The notes below the pieces were generated by a model, which was not told the DNA's origin, ran no database searches, and worked only from the letters and a program-made list of their open reading frames with translations. A stretch of DNA of 64,000 nt from Endomicrobium proavitum (GTDB lineage Bacteria; Elusimicrobiota; Endomicrobiia; Endomicrobiales; Endomicrobiaceae): assembly GCF_001027545.1 (NCBI RefSeq), contig NZ_CP009498.1, forward strand, positions 1,178,001 through 1,242,000, in the 5' to 3' direction. This document shows, piece after piece, positions 33,235 to 41,522 of this stretch (positions within the stretch are counted from its first letter, which is position 1; every line of letters starts with the position of its first letter). The translations under genes were made by a program, and so were the position numbers.

Positions 33235-33351
33235 AAATAAGAAGATAAGTAACACCTATATATAATATAAATAGGAGGATAAACAACGGCTTTTTTGCCG
33301 GCGCTTATCCTCCTATCCTCTTACCTTCTTATCTTCTAATTTATCTTCTTA
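33235..33351. repeat. Inverted octamer arrays forming a long hairpin, 3' of dnaQ-like gene
   Basis: On the - strand the dnaQ-like stop is followed by GAAGATAAATTAGAAGATAAG and further ~8-nt units to about 33305. AGGAGGATAA (33273-33282) pairs with TTATCCTCCT (33305-33314) around an inner CGGC/GCCG stem. Purine-rich units then continue on the opposite strand to 33235. This is the only array in the window that is inverted on itself. Confidence 0.7.
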
Positions 33352-33936
33352 TTTGCATTCAAAAACCGACGGTTCTATTAAATCTATTCCTTTTCTATAC
33401 ATATTTTTAAATATATATTTTGCTACCGAATGCATTGTGAGAACGTCCGCCATGGCTCTGTGTTTTATATCAACCTCAACGCCAATAGCTGCGGCAATAT
33501 TTCCCAACACGTTTGAATCAAAAGAAAAATATTGTCTGGCAAGTTTCAGAGTATCTATAAAATACATCTTTTGCGCGGGAACTCCGCTTTCAATTAACTC
33601 TTTGTTAACGAAAGATAAATCAAACTGCGCGTTATGGCACACAACTATACTTGAACCTATAAATGCCGCAACATCTTTTGCAACCGCGCTAAAAAGCGGA
33701 GCGTCTTTTACCATATCGTCGTAAATAGTGTGAATTTTTGAACTTTCTAAAGAAATAGCGCAGCCGGGATTTATAAGAGTTTCAAATTTTTCTTCGGAGG
33801 CGTTTTTTACCTTGAGCATTGCTATCTCAACAATTTTTGCGCCGCGCGCATGGTCAAGGCCGGTTGTTTCAATATCTAAAAAAACCAAATCGTCCGGAGA
33901 GTTAGTGTAAAGAGTTTTTATTTTTTCTGTGTTCAA
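33349..33936 (-). CDS. DnaQ-type 3'-5' exonuclease (DEDDh)
   Basis: The 195-residue protein has the DEDDh exonuclease motifs: FLDIETTGLDHARGAKIVEI (Exo I, D and E), VVCHNAQFDLSFVNKEL (Exo II, D) and IKHRAMADVLTMHSV (Exo III, H and D). It is a stand-alone domain, so it may be the polymerase III epsilon proofreader or an accessory exonuclease. It lies last in a - strand run with the small membrane protein, TPR protein and beta-CASP gene, 16 nt after the first of these. The final codons (ECK, TAA) merge into the octamer array. Confidence 0.9.
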   Translation of the reverse strand: MNTEKIKTLYTNSPDDLVFLDIETTGLDHARGAKIVEIAMLKVKNASEEKFETLINPGCAISLESSKIHTIYDDMVKDAPLFSAVAKDVAAFIGSSIVVCHNAQFDLSFVNKELIESGVPAQKMYFIDTLKLARQYFSFDSNVLGNIAAAIGVEVDIKHRAMADVLTMHSVAKYIFKNMYRKGIDLIEPSVFECK

Positions 33937-33952
33937 AATTTCTTCCCTAATT

Positions 33953-34279
33953 TTAATACCAAATAATTTTTATATACGCGGCAAAAACCGCCAAATACCC
34001 GAGAGCCGTAAAAATTATCCAGAATATTTTCGGCAGATTTGCTTTCTGCTCTTTTTTTAATATCTCGCATCCCGCTATATAGGCAAACTTTAACAAAAGC
34101 GCAATTGCAACCGTTATTAAAAAACACGCCAGCAGCAAAAATGCGTATAAAATAACCGCGCCGAAAATTGCGTTTGCCATTACTCCGCCAAAAAGAGACT
34201 GGTCGCGAATTATAAAATAAATTCCGCAGCTCATCAAAAACAAAATTAAAAAATACATCCGTTTTTTATTGTAGAACAT
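33953..34279 (-). CDS. Small polytopic membrane protein (108 aa), unknown
   Basis: The protein has about three hydrophobic helices (YFLILFLMSCGIYFII, AIFGAVILYAFLLLACFLI and FWIIFTALGYLAVFAAYI) separated by short basic loops (LKKEQKANLPK). It is not recognised. It starts 2 nt after the end of the TPR gene and lies 16 nt before dnaQ, so it is probably part of the beta-CASP/TPR operon. Confidence 0.65.
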   Translation of the reverse strand: MFYNKKRMYFLILFLMSCGIYFIIRDQSLFGGVMANAIFGAVILYAFLLLACFLITVAIALLLKFAYIAGCEILKKEQKANLPKIFWIIFTALGYLAVFAAYIKIIWY

Positions 34280-34281
34280 GC

Positions 34282-35322
34282 TTACCTCAAATCTACGCCG
34301 GAGCGGCGAAGTTCAACCACGGCCTCGTCGTTGCCGTAATAGGCCGCTTTTTCCAAATATGCAAACGCGTCCGCGTCTCTTCCCCAAACTTTATAAACCA
34401 TTCCCGCAAGGTAGTTTGCTTTTGCGTCGTCAGGGTTAACGGCAAGCGCTTTCGCGCACATATTTAAAACTTCGTCATACTCAACATTATTGTAATAAAT
34501 TTCCGCAATTTTCACGTAACCTATGGCAAGCTCGTCGTTTATTTCAATAACTTTCTTATATTTTTCAAGGGCGGCTTGCGTATCTCCCATGAGAACATAC
34601 ATGTCTCCCAAATTGCAATACGCTGCAATAAAAGCGTAATCGTTTGCAATTGCTCTTTCATAATAAGCGGCGGCTTCTTTATATCTTTTTTCTTCAAAAA
34701 AAGTATGCCCTATTAAATTATAGAAACCTGCTTTGCTGAAATTGCCCTCAAGAAGCGCTTTCCTGTACCAAGCTCTTGCTTTGTCCATTTTTGCATTTGC
34801 GCGAAAACAAACTCCTATTAAAAGATAGGCTTTTTCCAAATTAGGATTTAACTCTATGGCTTTTGCAAGCGTATTTTCGGCTTTCGCAAACAGTTCCGAA
34901 TTATTTAGAAGCGAAGCCTGCTGATAGTAAGCGTTGCCGAGATAGTAATATATTTCCGCGTTACCGGGGTCAATGTTTACGGCTTTCTTAAAATTTCTTA
35001 TCGCGCCGTTAAAATTGCCGAGTTTTGTAAGCGCCACAGCGTAACTGAAATAAGCCTGCGGATTGCCGCGGTCAAGTTCCGCGACTTTTGAAAAATATTT
35101 AGCGGCTAAAAAAAACCGCTCCTGCATATAGTAAGCGTTTGCTTTTTGCCATAAAACTTCTTTTGAATATCCGATATTTTTTACGCCGTAAATTAACGCG
35201 CCCGCTAAAATTAAACCGAGCGTTATAATAACGCTTATTCTTAAATTCGGGTCGCGTATATCTTCAAAAATAGCGTAAAATTTTTTTGAGATAATTTTTA
35301 TTTTTTCTAAAACTAATCGCAT
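34282..35322 (-). CDS. Membrane-anchored TPR protein
   Basis: The 346-residue protein has one N-terminal helix (SVIITLGLILAGALIYGV, about 31-48) and then about seven TPR units, such as PQAYFSYAVALTKLGNFNGA, AEIYYYLGNAYYQQ and AAYCNLGDMYVLMGDTQAAL. It should be anchored in the inner membrane with the repeats in the periplasm or cytoplasm and act as a scaffold. The start overlaps the end of the exported beta-CASP gene by 10 nt, so the two are translationally linked and may work together in the envelope. Confidence 0.85.
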   Translation of the reverse strand: MRLVLEKIKIISKKFYAIFEDIRDPNLRISVIITLGLILAGALIYGVKNIGYSKEVLWQKANAYYMQERFFLAAKYFSKVAELDRGNPQAYFSYAVALTKLGNFNGAIRNFKKAVNIDPGNAEIYYYLGNAYYQQASLLNNSELFAKAENTLAKAIELNPNLEKAYLLIGVCFRANAKMDKARAWYRKALLEGNFSKAGFYNLIGHTFFEEKRYKEAAAYYERAIANDYAFIAAYCNLGDMYVLMGDTQAALEKYKKVIEINDELAIGYVKIAEIYYNNVEYDEVLNMCAKALAVNPDDAKANYLAGMVYKVWGRDADAFAYLEKAAYYGNDEAVVELRRSGVDLR

Positions 35323-36830
35323 ATTATTTTTTGTCCTTGCTCCGGTATAAAAATATTTGTTCTTCCTTCTTTTTCAAGAAGAGTTTTCATATTTTGCGCG
35401 GTAGATTTTTCGCAATGTATCAAATAAACGCCGGCGCTTTTACTTTGATTTGAAAGCCAGTATTTAACCGCTTCAAAACCCGGATGATCTGAAAAAATAT
35501 CGTATTTTTTAATTTCGGCTTTGCTTTTAATTCCGTCTTGCAGCGGTTTGCCTGCAAGAAGCCTACCCGCGTTGCTGTCGGGGCGGACGTAATTTACAAT
35601 CATTATAAAAACGTCTTTTTTAGGAATTAATTTATTTACAATTCCGGCGGACATTCCCAAAGACATATCGCCGCTTGCGGATATTAAAACCATTTGTTTG
35701 TCATAATTTCTTACCGGCTGAAGTTTTGCGCCCGCGGGAAGCAGTCCGTTTTCGTAAACTTCCGGCAAAAACCAATTGCCTGTTTTATTTTCAATTTCTT
35801 TTTTATACAAATTTGTCGCGGCGTTTGCGCTTGGCGAAACGGAGTATATGGGCACATCTTTTGAAAGCGTTCCGTTTTTTTGCATAAGATTTAATTCGTA
35901 TAAAATTTTTTGCGTTCTGTTAAGGGCAAGCGCGGGAATCCAGACGATTTTATTTTTAGAAATTGCTTTAGCTAAATCTTTTTGAAATTTTTCGTAACTC
36001 TCAAAATTTAATTCCTGCGAATCGTTCGCGTAGGTGGACTCCATAAAAATTACGTCGGCTTCAGACGGCGGATTAAACGTTCCTGTAAGCCTTGAGAAAC
36101 CGCTGCCGAGATCTCCGGAAAATAAAACTTTTTTATTTTCAGCCGAAATCAAAACAGACGCCGAACCCGGAATATGCGCCGCGTTTAAAAGTTCAAAAGT
36201 TATGTTTTCAAAAATTGCAACGGGAGAGCTGTATTCTACGGTTACAAAACGTTTTGCTATTTTATCGGCTTCAATTTTAGAGCAGTCTTTGCAAAGAACA
36301 AATTTGATATTTTCTTTTGCGCAAATATCAGCCGACAGCATTTCGCTTTCCGAATACTCAATATTTTTTATGCCGCTTGCGCAGCCGTCAGTCCAATGTA
36401 TAACAACGGTATTTCCGAAATCTTTAGCTTTTTGCGCTTGGTTTGCCGACCAGTACCAGCGCCTTGAAATTAAATCAAGCCCCGAGCGGTTGGCGATAAG
36501 ATTTAAAACAATTTCTTTAGTTGCCGGCGTAGAATATATATTTCCTTTAAAACCTTTATCCAAAAGCAAAGGCGTTCTTCCCGCGTGATCTAAATGCGCG
36601 TGAGTTAAAATTAACGCGTCGGCATTTAAAACTTCCGGCGGAAAAAATAAGTTGTCGCCTTCGCCGGCCATAAATATTCCGCAGTCTATTAATATTTTTT
36701 TATCAGCGGCTTCATACAAAAAATTACTTCCCGAAACCACTCCCGCCGCCCCGTAAGGCGTAACGGAAACTTCAGCGAAAGAAAATGATGCGAAAATTAA
36801 AAAGATATAAATTAAAATAAATTTTTTCAT
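35313..36830 (-). CDS. Exported metallo-beta-lactamase/beta-CASP-domain hydrolase
   Basis: The 505-residue protein starts with a clear signal peptide (KKFILIYIFLIFASFSFA, cleavage after FAE or SFA). The MBL core follows: ILIDCGIFM, the metal motif LTHAHLDHAGRTPLLL, LLNAAHIPGSASVLI and VLFSGDLGSG. Then comes a beta-CASP domain (ADVIFMESTYANDSQ, IVWIPALALNRTQKILYEL, MVLISASGDMSLG) and the late His motif KKYDIFSDHPGF. This is the CPSF73/RNase-J-like architecture, normally cytoplasmic RNA or DNA nuclease. Export to the periplasm is unusual. It heads an operon with the TPR, membrane and DnaQ genes. Confidence 0.85.
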   Translation of the reverse strand: MKKFILIYIFLIFASFSFAEVSVTPYGAAGVVSGSNFLYEAADKKILIDCGIFMAGEGDNLFFPPEVLNADALILTHAHLDHAGRTPLLLDKGFKGNIYSTPATKEIVLNLIANRSGLDLISRRWYWSANQAQKAKDFGNTVVIHWTDGCASGIKNIEYSESEMLSADICAKENIKFVLCKDCSKIEADKIAKRFVTVEYSSPVAIFENITFELLNAAHIPGSASVLISAENKKVLFSGDLGSGFSRLTGTFNPPSEADVIFMESTYANDSQELNFESYEKFQKDLAKAISKNKIVWIPALALNRTQKILYELNLMQKNGTLSKDVPIYSVSPSANAATNLYKKEIENKTGNWFLPEVYENGLLPAGAKLQPVRNYDKQMVLISASGDMSLGMSAGIVNKLIPKKDVFIMIVNYVRPDSNAGRLLAGKPLQDGIKSKAEIKKYDIFSDHPGFEAVKYWLSNQSKSAGVYLIHCEKSTAQNMKTLLEKEGRTNIFIPEQGQKIICD

Positions 36831-36901
36831 TATCTAAATATGCCGTTTATAGTTAATTGAACTTTAAAAGATATAAAGAGAACAGCCAATATGCAGCAAG
36901 C

Positions 36902-36977
36902 ATGGATCCCAGATACAGACGCTCGGGAATGACACTTTGTGTCACTTTTCACTTTTAACTTTCCACTTTGCCGTTAA
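36902..36977 (-). repeat. Composite repeat at the argS stop: AACGGCAAAGTGGAAAG array plus ATGGATCC..ATGACA palindrome
   Basis: On the - strand argS TAG is followed by TTAACGGCAAAGTGGAAAG, further AAAGTG units and GTGACACAAAGTGTCATTCCC. The + strand block ATGGATCCC..CGGGAATGACA (36902-36934) matches the palindrome at 59437-59467 and those inside the gene at 59498-63232. The rest of 36831-36901 shows nothing recognisable. Confidence 0.75.
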
Positions 36978-38624
36978 CTACATTTTTTCAGGAGATGATA
37001 CGCCTAATATATCCAATCCGTTTTTAATTATTATCACTACGGCTTCAAGAAGTTTAAGCCTTGCGGACGTCAATGCGCTGTCGTCGCTAAGCACGCGGCA
37101 TTTCTCGTAAAATTTATGGTAGTTGTCCGCAAGTTCTATTAGATATTGCGTAAAGTGATGCGGGCTGAAAGTTTTTTCGCAAAGAGCCAAAGTATCGCCG
37201 AAAGCGGAAAGTTTTTTTATCAAATCGCGCTCTTGTTTTTCTTTAAGCAAAGACAGATCCGGGTTTAAATTTATATCGGCGCGTTTTTTGCTTTCGGTAA
37301 AAATAGAGTTGCAGCGCGCGTTAACATATTGCACATAAAAAACAGGGTTTTCGCTGGACTGTTTTTTTGCAAGTTCCAAATCAAAATCTAACTGCGAGTC
37401 CGGAGCGCGAAGCAAAAAGAAAAATCTGCACGCGTCTTTGCCTACCTCGTCAACAACCTCTTTTAAAGTTATAAATTCGCCGGTGCGGGTGGACATTGTC
37501 ACAGGCTGACCGCCGCGAACAAGAGAAACAAGCTGATACAAAATAACTTTTAACGCGGATTGCGCAAAACCAAGCATTTGCACGGACGCGTTAATTCTTG
37601 CAACGTATCCGTGATGGTCTGCGCCCCATAAATTTACAAGTTTTGTAAAACCGCGTTCAAATTTATTTTTATGATACGCAACGTCGGACGCCAAATAAGT
37701 ATATCTTCCGTCGGAGCGTTTTAAAACCCTGTCTTTATCGTCGCCGAATTTTGCGGAAGCAAGCCACAGCGCTTCGTCTTTAACGTAAGCGTCGTCTTTA
37801 GAAAGCAAAAATTCGCAAGCTTTATCAACTTCGGTTTTGCCGTCTTTATCTTTTTTTGCCGCTATAAGACCTTCGGAAAACCAGTTGTCAAAAGTTACTG
37901 CAAAATCTTTTAAATCGTCTTCAATAGTTTTTAAAATATCTTTAACGGCTTCTTCTTTAAAATTTATTTCGCTTTCAGGCTTGCCTTCTTTAATAAGACG
38001 CGCGGCGATGTCTTTTATGTAATCGCCCTGATAATGATCAGGCGGAAAGGGGATATCATTGCCTTTTAATTGTTGATATCTGATTTGCGTTGACTCGGCT
38101 AAAACAAGCATTTGGTTGCCTACGTCGTTTAAGTAATACTCTTTTTTTACGTCGTAGCCCAAACGTTTTAAAACTTTTGCCAAAGAGTCGCCTATTGCCG
38201 CGCCGCGCCCGTGACCTATGTGCAGCGGCCCCGTAGGATTTGCGGAAACAAATTCAACCATAACTTTTTCTTTATTTTTTGCGGGCTGGCTTGCGTAATT
38301 ATCTTTTTCATTCAATATTTTTGTAAGTTCTTTATACAACACTTCATTTTTTAAAGTTAAATTTATAAAACCGGCGCCGGCAATTTCGCTTTTTTCAATT
38401 TCCGGCATTTCTTTTGAAATAATATCTATCAGCTCCTGCGCCACAACGCGGGGATTTGTTTTAATTTTTTTTGCTATAACCATAGCCGCGTTAACCGCAA
38501 AATCAGCGTCAATATTTTTCGGCGGAACTTCAACGCTGAAATTTATTTTTTCCCGCAAACCTTTTGCAGCGGCAAAACTTGCTGTGATATTTTCAAGTTT
38601 TTGAGTAGTTTGTTGTTTAATCAT
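36978..38624 (-). CDS. argS: Arginyl-tRNA synthetase
   Basis: The 548-residue class I synthetase has the N-terminal Add-1 domain, the HIGH motif in ANPTGPLHIGHGRGAAIGD, the KMSK-like loop VTMSTRTGEFITL, and the C-terminal DALR anticodon domain. It charges tRNA-Arg. The length is normal for bacterial ArgS. No strong Shine-Dalgarno is seen before the ATG (ACGGAA is possible). The stop codon leads straight into a repeat module. Confidence 0.97.
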   Translation of the reverse strand: MIKQQTTQKLENITASFAAAKGLREKINFSVEVPPKNIDADFAVNAAMVIAKKIKTNPRVVAQELIDIISKEMPEIEKSEIAGAGFINLTLKNEVLYKELTKILNEKDNYASQPAKNKEKVMVEFVSANPTGPLHIGHGRGAAIGDSLAKVLKRLGYDVKKEYYLNDVGNQMLVLAESTQIRYQQLKGNDIPFPPDHYQGDYIKDIAARLIKEGKPESEINFKEEAVKDILKTIEDDLKDFAVTFDNWFSEGLIAAKKDKDGKTEVDKACEFLLSKDDAYVKDEALWLASAKFGDDKDRVLKRSDGRYTYLASDVAYHKNKFERGFTKLVNLWGADHHGYVARINASVQMLGFAQSALKVILYQLVSLVRGGQPVTMSTRTGEFITLKEVVDEVGKDACRFFFLLRAPDSQLDFDLELAKKQSSENPVFYVQYVNARCNSIFTESKKRADINLNPDLSLLKEKQERDLIKKLSAFGDTLALCEKTFSPHHFTQYLIELADNYHKFYEKCRVLSDDSALTSARLKLLEAVVIIIKNGLDILGVSSPEKM

Positions 38625-38664
38625 TTAATTATTCCGTATCGTTAATTTATTTTTAATGCTATTT

Positions 38665-39165
38665 CTACTGCCATTTTTCGTATTTAATTTTTTCGGGCTG
38701 CCAGCCGTTTTTCGGCGGATTGTTATCTGCGGATTTTCCTATAACTATAAGTGAAAACGGTTTTATATTTTTCGGCAAATTAAAAAGTTTTTTGAAAGCG
38801 TCCATTCTTTTGTCGTTGCCGTAAATTCCGCACCACACGCTGCCGTAACCTTTTGCCGTAGCGGCAAGCAAAGCGTTTTGCGTTACCGCGGCGCAATCTT
38901 GAGGAAGATAATTTTCATAAACTTTATCGGCATCGCCAACAACTATAACGGCCGCGGGAGCGCCCAATATCATTTGAGCGGCTTCATGAATTTGCGCTAT
39001 TTTTTTATGCGTTTCTTTGTCTTTAACGACTATAAATTCAAAAGGTCTTCGGTTGCATGCCGTAGGCGCAGACATTGCCGCGCGCAATATATATTGCAAA
39101 TCTTCGTCTTTAACAGGGTCGTCCGTGTATTTTCTAACGCTTTTTCTTTCAAGCAAAATATCCAT
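38665..39165 (-). CDS. Nitroreductase-family flavoprotein
   Basis: From the ATG at 39165, with CGGAGGG directly upstream, the product is 166 residues; the frame extends upstream past the promoter. It begins MDILLERKSVRKYTDDPV, the FMN-binding start of nitroreductases, and has AAMSAPTACNRRPFEFIVVK, CAAVTQNALLAATAKGYGSV and KNIKPFSLIVIGKSA. It should be a dimeric FMN oxidoreductase using NAD(P)H; the substrate is unknown. It is transcribed divergently from pcrA with its own TATAAT at 39205-39200. Confidence 0.9.
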   Translation of the reverse strand: MDILLERKSVRKYTDDPVKDEDLQYILRAAMSAPTACNRRPFEFIVVKDKETHKKIAQIHEAAQMILGAPAAVIVVGDADKVYENYLPQDCAAVTQNALLAATAKGYGSVWCGIYGNDKRMDAFKKLFNLPKNIKPFSLIVIGKSADNNPPKNGWQPEKIKYEKWQ

Positions 39166-39199
39166 TTTTCCCTCCGATATAATTATTAAATATATGTCT

Positions 39200-39221
39200 A
39201 TTATATCATTTTTGCTATAAT
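39200..39221. promoter_or_regulatory. Divergent -10 boxes, nitroreductase (-) and leaderless pcrA (+)
   Basis: TATAAT on the - strand (39205 to 39200) gives the nitroreductase a ~28-nt leader with a Shine-Dalgarno. TATAAT on the + strand (39216-39221) lies 8 nt before the pcrA ATG with no Shine-Dalgarno. Confidence 0.6.
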
Positions 39222-39229
39222 ACTTCACT

Positions 39230-41488
39230 ATGGACAATTCCCTGTTTGACAATCTAAATCAGTCGCAAAAAGACGCGGTTTTGTGCACCGAAGGGCCCCT
39301 CATAATTTTTGCGGGCGCGGGCACGGGCAAAACGCGCGTTATAACGCACCGCATAGCGCATTTGCTTTCTAAAGGCGTTAAACCCTGGCAAATTCTTGCG
39401 GTAACTTTTACCAACAAAGCCGCCGGAGAAATGAAAAAACGCGTTAACGATTTAGCGCCGGGCGCAGGCGCAAACGTTTCAGTTTCTACGTTTCACTCTT
39501 TCTGCGCGTATTTTTTGCGCGTTGAAGCGTCAAAAATAAATTTGAACCCGGATTTTTTAATATACGATTTTGCCGACCAAAAAAACGTGGTTAAAGACTG
39601 TTTAAAAGAATTAAATATTGACGAAAAAAAATACAAACCTTCCACCGTTGTGGACAGAATCAGCCGAGCAAAAGACGATTTAAAATTTCCCTCCGATATG
39701 GCTGCCGATGCGCAAGCCAACGGCGATTTTTTCGGCACAACAATTGCAAAAGCTTACGCGCTATATCAAAAAAAATTAGAGCTCGCTTCCGCGTTAGATT
39801 TTGGCGATTTAATTATGCGCGTAGTTGTAGCTTTGCGGCAATATCCCGCGCTTCTTGAACATTACCAGCAAAAATACAAATACATTTTGGTTGACGAATA
39901 TCAAGACACAAATCACGCGCAATACGTTTTAACAAAACTCCTTGCGCAAAAACATCAAAACATATGCGTAGTCGGAGATGACGATCAAAGCGTTTACAGC
40001 TGGCGCGGCGCGGATATTACAAATATTTTAGATTTTGAGAAAGATTATCCTTCGGCAAAATCCGTTAAGCTTGAACAGAATTACCGCTCAACGCCGAAGA
40101 TTTTAGAAACGGCTTATAAAGTTGTTAAAAATAATCAGGGACGCATAGAGAAAAAACTTTGGACGCAAAATGCGGATGACGGCGGCGTATCGGTTGTAAA
40201 ATCCGCAAATGAAAACGAAGAGGCGGCGAGGGTTGTGGATTTAATAACAATTAATTCGCAAAACGAAAAATATAATTTATCGGACTTTGCGGTTTTTTAC
40301 CGCACCAATGCGCAAAGCCGCGTGTTTGAAGACGCGTTCAGAAGAGCCGGAATGTCTTACGCTGTTATAGGTACTCTGCGATTTTACGACCGCGCGGAAA
40401 TTAAAGACATTATGGCTTACTTAAAATTAATTCATAACCCCAACGACAACGTAAGTTTTAAAAGAGTTATAAACGTTCCGCGACGCGGGATAGGCAAAAC
40501 TTCAATGGAAAATTTAGAAAAATTTGCCGGCGGACAAGGCTTATCAATTTGGCAGACGTTAGACCGCGCAAACGAAGCGGGCATCAACAAAGGCGCAATA
40601 AACGCGCTCAACGCTTTTGCGGAATTTATAAAAGCTTTCATGCATTTAAAAGAAACGGAAAGCGTAAAAGAAATTGCGCAAAAAATTATAACGCATTCCG
40701 GCTATCTCAAAGAACTTGAAGACGAAAACACTCCGGAATCTAAAACAAAAATAGAAAATATTCAGGAATTAATTTCCGCAATAGAAGATTTTGAGCAGCG
40801 CTCCCCCGACAACAAAACTCTTTCGGATTATTTAACGCAAATAGCTTTGATAAGCGACACTGATTCTTTGGACGATTCCAACGGCAAAGTAACTCTTATG
40901 ACGCTGCACCTTGCAAAAGGTTTGGAGTTTGACAATGTGTTTATATGCGGGCTTGAAGAAGGACTTTTTCCTATCGGGGAATCCGCATTTAACCCCGAAG
41001 AACTTGAAGAAGAAAGAAGATTAATGTATGTAGGCATGACAAGAGCCAGAAAACATTTATATTTATGCTGGGCGTCCGAAAGAACGGTTTACGGAAAAAC
41101 CAGATGGAATATGGCGTCGCGCTTTATTACCGAAGCAGGCTTTAAAGACGAGTTTACGCAAAGTCCGGAACCAAAACCGTTTTTTAACCGCGGTTTTAAC
41201 AGAGCAAAATGGAACGCTACTTCAAAAACAGAGCCGAAATATCAAAAAGACGATACTTACGATTACATTCCTTCCGACGACGATATCATAAAAGACGAAC
41301 CGCTTTATACGCCGGTTTCCGACAACAGCCCTTATAAAATAGGCGCGCTTGTGCGCCACCCTGTTTTTGGAAACGGAAAAATTATAGAAAAAACCGGCGC
41401 CGGCAACGACGTAAAACTTGTCGTTTTATTTGAAAACGGCCAGTGGAAAAAACTTCTTGCAAGAGTTGCAAATTTAACTTTGGTTTAA
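39230..41488 (+). CDS. pcrA: PcrA/UvrD-type superfamily 1 DNA helicase
   Basis: The 752-residue protein has the UvrD-family motifs: LNQSQKDAV (Q motif), FAGAGTGKTRVI (Walker A), VDEYQDTNHAQY (motif II), GDDDQSVYSWRGAD (III), LEQNYRSTPKIL (IV), VTLMTLHLAKGLEFDNVF (V) and MYVGMTRARKHLYL (VI). The C-terminus (KIGALVRHPVFGNGKIIEKT) is the Tudor-like domain that binds RNA polymerase in PcrA/UvrD. It unwinds DNA 3'-5' in repair. The transcript appears leaderless. The SPL-like radical SAM gene follows by 34 nt. Confidence 0.96.
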   Translation: MDNSLFDNLNQSQKDAVLCTEGPLIIFAGAGTGKTRVITHRIAHLLSKGVKPWQILAVTFTNKAAGEMKKRVNDLAPGAGANVSVSTFHSFCAYFLRVEASKINLNPDFLIYDFADQKNVVKDCLKELNIDEKKYKPSTVVDRISRAKDDLKFPSDMAADAQANGDFFGTTIAKAYALYQKKLELASALDFGDLIMRVVVALRQYPALLEHYQQKYKYILVDEYQDTNHAQYVLTKLLAQKHQNICVVGDDDQSVYSWRGADITNILDFEKDYPSAKSVKLEQNYRSTPKILETAYKVVKNNQGRIEKKLWTQNADDGGVSVVKSANENEEAARVVDLITINSQNEKYNLSDFAVFYRTNAQSRVFEDAFRRAGMSYAVIGTLRFYDRAEIKDIMAYLKLIHNPNDNVSFKRVINVPRRGIGKTSMENLEKFAGGQGLSIWQTLDRANEAGINKGAINALNAFAEFIKAFMHLKETESVKEIAQKIITHSGYLKELEDENTPESKTKIENIQELISAIEDFEQRSPDNKTLSDYLTQIALISDTDSLDDSNGKVTLMTLHLAKGLEFDNVFICGLEEGLFPIGESAFNPEELEEERRLMYVGMTRARKHLYLCWASERTVYGKTRWNMASRFITEAGFKDEFTQSPEPKPFFNRGFNRAKWNATSKTEPKYQKDDTYDYIPSDDDIIKDEPLYTPVSDNSPYKIGALVRHPVFGNGKIIEKTGAGNDVKLVVLFENGQWKKLLARVANLTLV

Positions 41489-41522
41489 CAAAAAAATAAT
41501 ACGGTTAAGTTGGATTTTATAA

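Noticed and set aside
36902-36934. Coding function for the ATGGATCC..ATGACA palindrome
   Set aside because: At this locus it is intergenic with no open frame; only the copies in the Pmp-OmpA gene are translated.
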